Shown in pieces: positions 1-5,331 of a DNA stretch of 7,028 nucleotides (position 1 is its first letter; every line of letters begins with the position of its first letter). The notes under the pieces were generated by a model. It worked only from the letters and a program-made list of their open reading frames with translations. It had not been told where the DNA came from and did no database searches. The position numbers and the translations under genes were made by a program. Origin of the DNA: CAYLNK01 sp964384675 (lineage in GTDB: Bacteria > Acidobacteriota > Thermoanaerobaculia > UBA5066); NCBI GenBank assembly GCA_964384675.1, contig CAYLNK010000346.1, positions 1 to 7,028 on the forward strand. Direction: 5' to 3'.

Positions 1-834
1 GAGCGCGAGCGCGCCCGGGATCCGCTCGCTGGCGGCGGGGCGGAGGTCGAGGAGCCAGATCGTGTCGGGCGCGGCGACGAGGCGGCGCGCGAGCTGCAAG
101 GCCGAGATCGACTCCGGCTGCCGGGCCGCCGTGGCGGTGCCGTGAGCCGGAAGAACGAGGAGCGCGAGCGCGACGACCGCGGCGGCGGCAAAGCCCCCGA
201 AGACGCGGAGCTTCACGCGAGCCGGAGAGTCGGGCGTGGCCTCGCCGGCCCTCTTGCTGAAGATCCGCTCGAGCGCCTCGCCGCCGAGGAACGCGCCGAC
301 CGCCATCGCCACGATTCCGGCCGCGACGACGGCGATCGGGACGCCGAGCATCCGGTCGAGCCGGACGACCCCCATCGCCCCGCTCCGGTAGAAGCCCTCG
401 AGCGGTCCATACGCGAAGCCGAATGCCAGGGAGCCCGCCATCACGCCGAGGATCGCGACGACGCCGTCCAGGTTGCCCGAGGCCGCCGCCACGACGCCGG
501 TGCCGGGGCAATAGCCCGAGACGATGAAGCCGGCGCCGAGGAGGAGGCCGCCGACGAGCTGCGGCCAGAGGAACGTCTCGGGCACGGTGACCATCGAGAG
601 GTCGAGGACGCCGGCGCCGGCGAGGACGGCCATCCCGACGCAGGCCGTCACGATGGCGCTGAACATCACCTTCAGGACGCGGGTGTCGGTCAGGTAGAAC
701 TGCGCGGCCAGGTTGCGGGCACGCCCGAAGCCGGCGCGCTCCAGGACGAACCCGAACGCGATGCCGACGAGCGTGCCCAGGAGCAGCCCGGCGAAGTACC
801 CGAAGGCGCCGTGCGGATAGAGGGGGAGCGTCAT
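1..834 (-). CDS. YeeE/YedE sulfur-transport protein fused to a rhodanese-like domain (3' end outside window)
   Basis: Reading the minus strand from the ATG at 834 gives 278 codons with no stop, so the gene runs off the left edge. Residues 1-185 are a YeeE/YedE (TsuA/PmpA-like) membrane protein with hydrophobic segments near 11-30, 55-78, 88-106, 126-143 and 162-184. The motif SGYCPGTG places a conserved-type cysteine at residue 109, and Cys65 lies in segment 2. TsuA-family proteins pass thiosulfate across the inner membrane using such cysteines. A basic stretch (about 190-210) precedes a further hydrophobic segment (211-228) ending in alanine-rich sequence that resembles a signal peptide. Residues 240-278 then read as the start of a rhodanese fold, with LLDLRP and RIPGA matching the usual DvRp...HIPGA pattern; the catalytic loop is outside the window. 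The gene starts 4 bases after the preceding stop. Transporter family: confident. Rhodanese: likely, from a partial domain. Transported substrate: inferred. Confidence 0.85.
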   Translation of the reverse strand, partial: MTLPLYPHGAFGYFAGLLLGTLVGIAFGFVLERAGFGRARNLAAQFYLTDTRVLKVMFSAIVTACVGMAVLAGAGVLDLSMVTVPETFLWPQLVGGLLLGAGFIVSGYCPGTGVVAAASGNLDGVVAILGVMAGSLAFGFAYGPLEGFYRSGAMGVVRLDRMLGVPIAVVAAGIVAMAVGAFLGGEALERIFSKRAGEATPDSPARVKLRVFGGFAAAAVVALALLVLPAHGTATAARQPESISALQLARRLVAAPDTIWLLDLRPAASERIPGALAL

Positions 835-838
835 CGCC

Positions 839-846
839 TCACCTCC
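839..846 (-). promoter_or_regulatory. Shine-Dalgarno for the YeeE-rhodanese gene, inside the end of the preceding gene
   Basis: The minus strand reads GGAGGTGA, with the GGAGG core 7 bases before the ATG at 834. It is built from the last codons (Trp, Arg) and the TGA stop of the preceding YeeE gene. This fixes the start and suggests translational coupling of the two transporter halves. Confidence 0.75.
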
Positions 847-1378
847 ACTGCCGCTTCACGAACGGCGCGGCGAGGTAGCCACCCGCGAAGACGGCCATCA
901 TGAAGATCCACGAGCCGAGCGAGAGAGCCGCGCCGCCTGTGAGCGCCTGCCCCGACGTGCAGCCGCGCGCGATCCGGGCCGCGATCCCCATCGCCACACC
1001 GCCCGCGAGCGCGAGCGCGAGGCGCTTGCCGGTCGAGACGTGCGGTCCCTTGTCGACGCCGAGCCGCATCCGGCCGCCCGAGTAGGCGCCGAGCGCCCCG
1101 CCCAGGAAGACGCCGAGCACCTCGAAGACGAGCCAGTCGTCGAGCACGTGCTTGCCCGGCCCGACATACTGGGAGAAGTAGGCGTTCGCCTCCACCGTGG
1201 CGGGGGCGATCAGGTGGGCGGCCCCGACGGCGAGGCGCGTGGCGGCGCCGGAGGAGCCGAGGCCGAAGCCCATCACCAGGAACGACGAGAGGAGGACGAG
1301 ACCGAGCACGACGCCCGCGAGGTACGGGTTCCAGAACGGGCGCTCGGTCGGGGCGTGCGGATCGAGGACGGCGGACAT
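839..1378 (-). CDS. YeeE/YedE family sulfur-transport membrane protein (N-terminal-type half)
   Basis: This 179-residue integral membrane protein belongs to the YeeE/YedE (Sulf_transp) family, whose characterised members move thiosulfate or related sulfur compounds through the inner membrane. Hydrophobic segments lie near residues 19-41, 47-60, 83-100, 120-136 and 150-170. The motif ARGCTSGQALTGGA puts a cysteine at residue 140 in the C-x-x-G setting typical of the family; the partner gene carries the matching CPGTG motif. Full-length YeeE proteins contain two such halves, so this looks like a split transporter working with the next gene. GTG at 1387 and ATG at 1384 are possible starts. The ATG at 1378 is chosen because GAGGTGAT lies at the right distance from it and too close to the others. 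It begins 13 bases after the NrfD stop and ends 4 bases before the next start. Confidence 0.85.
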   Translation of the reverse strand: MSAVLDPHAPTERPFWNPYLAGVVLGLVLLSSFLVMGFGLGSSGAATRLAVGAAHLIAPATVEANAYFSQYVGPGKHVLDDWLVFEVLGVFLGGALGAYSGGRMRLGVDKGPHVSTGKRLALALAGGVAMGIAARIARGCTSGQALTGGAALSLGSWIFMMAVFAGGYLAAPFVKRQWR

Positions 1379-1382
1379 GCGC

Positions 1383-1390
1383 ATCACCTC
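1383..1390 (-). promoter_or_regulatory. Shine-Dalgarno that decides the start of the first YeeE gene
   Basis: The minus strand reads GAGGTGAT, complementary to the 16S rRNA tail. The GAGG core ends 8 bases before the ATG at 1378, whereas the GTG at 1387 and ATG at 1384 overlap or abut it. The choice of the 1378 start rests on this. Confidence 0.65.
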
Positions 1391-1391
1391 G

Positions 1392-2372
1392 TCACGGCAG
1401 GAGCCGGAAGGCGGAGTGCTGGCCGGCGGCGAGGAGGATCCAGCGGAGCGCCAGACCTCCGGCCAGGATGAGGACGGGGACCAACGCGACGAACCGCAGG
1501 TGCCGGCGCGCCTCGACGGCCTCCATCGCGAGCGGTACGAGGAGGCCCATCACGACGACGAGCGACCAGAAGACCGCGGTGTAGGGCCCGCCCAGGAACG
1601 CGGCGGCGGCGAAGCGCCCCGCCTCACCCGCCGTCGAGAAGCCGACGAGGAGGAGGGCGATCAGGACCAGCTCGACGCCGATCGCGATCGCGTCCCAGCG
1701 GACCAGCGTGCGCCGGTCGTCCGGGTCGAGCGGCAGGAGGAGTAGCGACGCCGCGCCGGTCGAGAGACCGGAAGCGAGGAAGAGCGGGCCCAGAACCGCG
1801 CTGTTCCAGACCAGGCGGGACGGCATCGTGCCGAGGAGGAGCCCCGTGTAGAGGCCGAGCCCGACGCCCATCGCCACGCTGGTGAGGAGCACCGGACGGC
1901 GGAACCGATCGCTCCACTCGAGGAGCCGTTCGAGAAGTCTCGCGAGCCGCCGCGGCGTCCGTCCGGCGAGCCACGCCCGCTGGCCGGCATCGAGCGAGCC
2001 GAGCCCGAGGAGGAGCCCGGCGGGGTAGATCAGGACGAGGATCCACGCGCCCCACGACATCGGGGAGGTGGGCCGGAACGCGGCGTAGAAGCGCCACGCC
2101 CAGAAGCGGTGCGCGAGGTCGAGCCAGAGCGCCAGCATCCCGACGGAGAGGAGTCCGAGCGCCACGAACGGCATCGGACGGAGGGCGCGGGAGCGAGGCC
2201 TCCCGCCCCGCGCGAGCTCGAGCGCGGCGGAGAGGACGAGGATCCCGGCCACGACGCCACCGAGGAACAGGTAGAGGGTGATCTCCCAGCCCCAGACGTG
2301 GAGAGACGGGTCGATCCCCGGGTTGGCCCGGGTGGTGACGGTCTCGAGGAGCTGCGTGAGAGGAGGTGTCAT
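1392..2372 (-). CDS. NrfD/PsrC-type quinone-interacting membrane subunit
   Basis: This is the membrane anchor and quinone-site subunit of a three-part Mo oxidoreductase. In PsrC and NrfD relatives it exchanges electrons between the menaquinone/ubiquinone pool and the ferredoxin subunit on the outer face of the membrane. The 326-residue protein shows eight hydrophobic helices, near 30-52, 68-88, 106-125, 160-180, 188-212, 228-245, 264-286 and 293-317. The early HVWGWEITLYLFLGG stretch and the later RPTSPMSWGAW stretch are hallmark-like for the family. A basic, arginine-rich loop (132-160) between helices 3 and 4 would be cytoplasmic. The ATG at 2372 lies 10 bases after the ferredoxin stop; a modest GAGG is about 9 bases upstream and overlaps that stop. 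Order and spacing match psrABC-type operons. Which quinone it uses, and whether it reduces or oxidises it, cannot be seen. Confidence 0.9.
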   Translation of the reverse strand: MTPPLTQLLETVTTRANPGIDPSLHVWGWEITLYLFLGGVVAGILVLSAALELARGGRPRSRALRPMPFVALGLLSVGMLALWLDLAHRFWAWRFYAAFRPTSPMSWGAWILVLIYPAGLLLGLGSLDAGQRAWLAGRTPRRLARLLERLLEWSDRFRRPVLLTSVAMGVGLGLYTGLLLGTMPSRLVWNSAVLGPLFLASGLSTGAASLLLLPLDPDDRRTLVRWDAIAIGVELVLIALLLVGFSTAGEAGRFAAAAFLGGPYTAVFWSLVVVMGLLVPLAMEAVEARRHLRFVALVPVLILAGGLALRWILLAAGQHSAFRLLP

Positions 2373-2382
2373 CGTCGTGGCC

Positions 2383-2931
2383 TCAGACCAGGAAGAAGAG
2401 GTTCGGCGAGGCGCCGCTCTCGGGGTGATTCACCTTCGACTTCCGCGTGGCGAGCTTCCTCGCCACCTCGGACGCGGGGTCGTTCCGATCGCCGAAGGCG
2501 AGCGTGCCGGTGGGACAGACGGAGACGCAGGCGGGCTGGAGGCCCTTCTGCACGCGGTGGAGGCAGAACGTGCACTTGTCGACGTACCCCTTCGGATGGA
2601 CGAAGCGGGCGTCGTACGGACAGGCGGCGAGGCACGCCTTGCAGCCCGAGCACTTGCCGTGCGTGACCAGCACCACGCCGCCCTCGTTGACGTGGCTCGC
2701 GCCGGTGGGGCAAGCCTTCACGCACGGCGCGTCGGTGCAGTGGTTGCAGCGCTCGGAGCGGATCTCGGCAGAGAGGCGCGGGAACTCGCCGCGGACCTCC
2801 TCCACGATCCAGTCGCGGCAGAAGCCGTCCGGCACGTCGTTCTCCGCCTTGCAGGAGAGGACGCACGCCTTGCAGCCGACGCAGAGGCGTGTGTCGACGG
2901 TCATCGCGTATCGCTTGCGGGGCGCGCTCAT
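2383..2931 (-). CDS. Four-cluster [4Fe-4S] ferredoxin subunit (PsrB/NrfC/DmsB type)
   Basis: This 182-residue electron-transfer subunit should wire the Mo catalytic subunit to the NrfD membrane subunit. Sixteen cysteines form four [4Fe-4S] groups: Cys17, 20, 23, 27; Cys62, 65, 70, 74; Cys94, 97, 100, 104; and Cys120, 123, 135, 139. The CPTG and CPYD endings are typical of this family. Cys38 is an additional cysteine outside the groups. No Tat or Sec signal is visible, which fits export together with the Tat-bearing catalytic partner. The length is close to the usual 180-200 residues. The ATG at 2931 follows the catalytic-subunit stop by a single base, and GGAGGA at 2941-2946 gives a ribosome-binding site with 9-base spacing, so translation is probably coupled. 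The electron-transfer role is confident; the substrate of the complex is not shown here. Confidence 0.93.
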   Translation of the reverse strand: MSAPRKRYAMTVDTRLCVGCKACVLSCKAENDVPDGFCRDWIVEEVRGEFPRLSAEIRSERCNHCTDAPCVKACPTGASHVNEGGVVLVTHGKCSGCKACLAACPYDARFVHPKGYVDKCTFCLHRVQKGLQPACVSVCPTGTLAFGDRNDPASEVARKLATRKSKVNHPESGASPNLFFLV

Positions 2932-2932
2932 C

Positions 2933-5179
2933 TCAGGCGGTCCTCCCGGCCTTCTCGAGCTTCTCGACTTTCTCGACGGTCACGAAGTTGACGCTCATTC
3001 CCGTCGTCCCGGCCACCGGGTCGACCGCGATGCGCGTCACGAGACGCGAATCGGAGAGGCCGCGCCCGCGCGCGAGCTTCAGACCCGGGCTCGTGTGGCC
3101 GTACCCGTGGACGACGAAGACGCAGTCGGGCCGGATCCGCTGCGTCGCCTTCAGCCGGACCGGCTCGGAGCGGACGCCGTCCTCGTTCACCAGGACCACC
3201 GTGTCGCCGTCGGCGAGCCCCAGCTCGCGCGCCGCCTTCGTGTTCAGCCACACCTCGTTCGTCGACGTGACCTGCGAGAGAAACCGGTTGTTGGTGGTGC
3301 GGCCGAACGTGTGGACCGGAGTCCGGCCGAAGAGGAGGCGGAACTGCCCGTCGGCGGGCTGGCGGTGGCGCGTGTACTCGGGGAGCGGGGAGAGACCCGC
3401 GTCCGCCATCCGCTTCGAGGTGAGCTCGATCTTCTTCGAGGCGGTCGCGAACGTCAGCTCGAGGCCGTCCTCGGTGGTGACCGGGACCGGCTTTCCCCGA
3501 AGGACGCCCTTCGCCTTCATGGCGGCGACGTCGTAGCCCCCCTTCGCGAGCCGCTCCTCGACCATCTTCCCGGCGTCCTCCCAGGGGAAGTACTCCGCCA
3601 AACCGAGCCGCTTGCCGAGCTCCTTCGCGATCCACCACCCGGGCTTGCTCTCGTACATCGGCGGGACGACCGGCTGCCGGATCGACAGGAACGGCTCCCG
3701 CCACGGCGTCGCCGCGACGTCGTCCCACCGCTCGAGATACGTCGCCTCCGGGAGGACCACGTCGGCGTAGCCGACGATCTCGGCGGGCAGGACGTCGATC
3801 GCCACCAGGAGGTCGAGCTTCTGGATCGCCTCCACGACCCTGTCGGGCTGCGGGAGCGCCTGGAGGAGGTTCGTCCCGTAGACGATCCACCCCTTGATCG
3901 GACACCCCTCCCCGCCGAGGCGGCCCGGGACCGTGGCGTCGCAGACGCCGTGCGCGAGGACCTCGTCGGCGAACGGATACACGGTGCCGGCCGGCGCGTC
4001 GCCGGCGGCCACGGGCTTGGCGGCGTAGGCGGGGACGGGGACCTTCGGCACCGGCATCGAGGCCGGGACGAAGAAGCCGCCGCGGCGTCCCCACGAGCCG
4101 AGGAGGGCATTCAGGATCGCGATGGCGCGGCTCCGCTGCACGTCGTCGCCGTACCAGGTGACGTGCCGCCCGGGGTGGACCAGCGACGCCGGGCGCGCGC
4201 CGGCGATGAAACGGGCCGTCTCGACGATCGTCTCGGGAGGGATCGACGTCTCCGTGAACGCCCATTCCGGCGTCTTGTCGGCGACGTGCGCCTTCAGCTC
4301 GTCGAGGCCCGTCGCGTATCGCTCCACGTACTCCCGGTCGTACAGCCCCTCGGTGAGGATCACGTGCGTCCAGGCGAGGAGGAGGGCGAGGTCGGTCCCC
4401 GGCTTGATCGGGAGCCAGTAGCGGGCCTTGCCGGCCGCGGTGGAGAAGCGCGGGTCGACGACGACGAGCTCGCCCCCCTTGTCGATCATCCGGGCCAGGT
4501 CCTGGACCTGTGTGTTGTGCATGTTCTCGCCGAGGTGCGAGCCGATCAGCGTCAGGACGCGGCTGTTCTCGATGTCGAGGACCTCCGGCGAGCCGACCGG
4601 CGCGCCGAACGTGAGCTGGAAGCCGACCTCGCGTGGGCCGCGACACTGCCCGTACGACGGCGCGGTGACGGTGGCCGAGCCGTAGGCGAAGAGGAGGTGC
4701 TTGAAGAACGAGCCGCCGTAGCCGTGCGAGAAGAGGGCGACCTTGTCGGCTCCGCACGTCTTCTTGATCGCCAGGAGCTTCTCGGCGGTGAAGTCGAGAG
4801 CGGTCTCCCACGAGACCTCCTCGAACGTCTGGTCCCCCCGCTTGCCGTGCCGCCGGAGCAGCGGCTTCTTCAGACGGTCGGGGTCGTAGAGGAGGCCGGT
4901 GCCACCGGTCCCTCGCGGACAGAGGTGTCCGCGCGAGAGCGGGTGCTCGGGGTTGCCGACCAGCTTCGTCACGCGGCCGTCCTTCACGTGCGCGAGGACG
5001 CCGCACTTCCAGAAGCAGAGCTCGCAGAACGTCGGGACGACGCGATCGCCGTCGGTGCCGGGGTCGTGGACGACGTCGGGATCGAGCCCCCACCAGCCGG
5101 TGGAGAGCCCCGAGCCGAGGGCCGCGGCGGCGACGCCGGTGCCGCCGATCCTTATGAACTGGCGCCGGGTGGTGGTCAT
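2933..5179 (-). CDS. Tat-exported molybdopterin oxidoreductase catalytic subunit (PsrA/PhsA-like)
   Basis: This 748-residue catalytic subunit of the DMSO-reductase superfamily is closest in plan to polysulfide and thiosulfate reductase A subunits (usually about 750-765 residues). A twin-arginine signal opens the protein (RRQFIRIGGTG, Arg5-Arg6, then an alanine-rich hydrophobic stretch to about residue 28), so it should act outside the cytoplasmic membrane. The FS0 [4Fe-4S] cluster is bound by Cys52, Cys55, Cys59 and Cys87. Cys179, in APSYGQCRGPRE, lies where PsrA-type enzymes carry their Mo-ligating cysteine. The bis-MGD fold spans about 105-560, and the C-terminal molydopterin-binding domain about 613-735. 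The start at 5179 has GGAGAG at 5188-5193, 8 bases upstream. It heads the catalytic, ferredoxin and NrfD set; the neighbouring sulfur transporters argue for a sulfur substrate. Sulfite oxidation or tetrathionate reduction remain alternatives. Family confident, substrate uncertain. Confidence 0.9.
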   Translation of the reverse strand: MTTTRRQFIRIGGTGVAAAALGSGLSTGWWGLDPDVVHDPGTDGDRVVPTFCELCFWKCGVLAHVKDGRVTKLVGNPEHPLSRGHLCPRGTGGTGLLYDPDRLKKPLLRRHGKRGDQTFEEVSWETALDFTAEKLLAIKKTCGADKVALFSHGYGGSFFKHLLFAYGSATVTAPSYGQCRGPREVGFQLTFGAPVGSPEVLDIENSRVLTLIGSHLGENMHNTQVQDLARMIDKGGELVVVDPRFSTAAGKARYWLPIKPGTDLALLLAWTHVILTEGLYDREYVERYATGLDELKAHVADKTPEWAFTETSIPPETIVETARFIAGARPASLVHPGRHVTWYGDDVQRSRAIAILNALLGSWGRRGGFFVPASMPVPKVPVPAYAAKPVAAGDAPAGTVYPFADEVLAHGVCDATVPGRLGGEGCPIKGWIVYGTNLLQALPQPDRVVEAIQKLDLLVAIDVLPAEIVGYADVVLPEATYLERWDDVAATPWREPFLSIRQPVVPPMYESKPGWWIAKELGKRLGLAEYFPWEDAGKMVEERLAKGGYDVAAMKAKGVLRGKPVPVTTEDGLELTFATASKKIELTSKRMADAGLSPLPEYTRHRQPADGQFRLLFGRTPVHTFGRTTNNRFLSQVTSTNEVWLNTKAARELGLADGDTVVLVNEDGVRSEPVRLKATQRIRPDCVFVVHGYGHTSPGLKLARGRGLSDSRLVTRIAVDPVAGTTGMSVNFVTVEKVEKLEKAGRTA

Positions 5180-5205
5180 GGTGCGATCTCTCCGCGAGAC
5201 CTCAG

Positions 5206-5221
5206 TTCAAGAACCGCGCCA
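5206..5221 (-). promoter_or_regulatory. Candidate sigma-54-type promoter for the Mo-oxidoreductase operon
   Basis: The minus strand reads TGGCGCGGTTCTTGAA. Against the sigma-54 consensus TGGCAC-G-N4-TTGCA it keeps the -24 GG, the CG, the exact spacing and the TTG, but has GA where the -12 GC is expected, which is a serious mismatch. Transcription would begin near 5195, giving a leader of about 16 bases that just includes GGAGAG. Its position 40-110 bases downstream of three palindromes fits an activator-dependent promoter. This is tentative, resting on a single pattern match. Confidence 0.3.
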
Positions 5222-5261
5222 TGTCCGGGTCGCTCAGTCAACGGGCCCGGCGGCTCACGCC

Positions 5262-5330
5262 TGAGACGAAACGTCTCCCTGAGACGAGACGTTTCAGGCG
5301 GTCCGCCCGCGCGTGAAACGTCGCGTCTCA
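5262..5330. repeat. Three copies of a 17-bp palindrome, TGARACG-N3-CGTYTCA (operator-like)
   Basis: Three 7-3-7 palindromes occupy the gap between the cytochrome and Mo genes. Copy A is at 5262-5278 (TGAGACG AAA CGTCTCC), copy B at 5280-5296 (TGAGACG AGA CGTTTCA) and copy C at 5314-5330 (TGAAACG TCG CGTCTCA). Only the three central bases and one R/Y position vary, apart from the last base of copy A. Centres are 18 and 34 bp apart. The form is that of binding sites for a dimeric regulator. Copy C contains the cytochrome stop codon. No regulator gene is present in the window, so the binding protein is unknown. Confidence 0.65.
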
Positions 5331-5331
5331 G
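5279..5331. repeat. 18-bp inverted repeat able to form a long hairpin
   Basis: The left arm at 5279-5296 (CTGAGACGAGACGTTTCA) and the right arm at 5314-5331 are inverted copies with one mismatch in 18. The 17-base loop contains a smaller hairpin, GGCG-GTC-CGCC. In the minus-strand transcript the structure starts at the cytochrome stop codon. There is no following U-run, so it is not a standard intrinsic terminator; it could protect or separate the cytochrome mRNA, or simply reflect two operator copies in opposite orientation. Confidence 0.6.

Noticed and set aside
142..903. Plus-strand open frame of 253 codons
   Set aside because: It is the complement of the YeeE-rhodanese and YeeE genes, whose minus-strand translations show membrane segments and family motifs; the plus product is a charged, low-complexity shadow.
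5213..5241. Sigma-70 promoter using TTGACT at 5236-5241
   Set aside because: The -35-like hexamer is good, but at 17-base spacing the -10 position reads CGCGGT, with no resemblance to TATAAT.
5263..5329. GAGACG/CGTCTC hexamers as a type IIS restriction-site cluster of biological meaning
   Set aside because: The four hexamers are simply the arms of the longer palindromes; the match to an enzyme recognition site is coincidental.
5262..5330. CRISPR array
   Set aside because: Only three 17-bp units with spacings of 1 and 17 bases and mixed orientation; no repeat-spacer regularity and no cas genes.
5262..5331. Intrinsic terminator between the cytochrome and Mo genes
   Set aside because: The stems are strong but no run of U follows in the minus-strand transcript.
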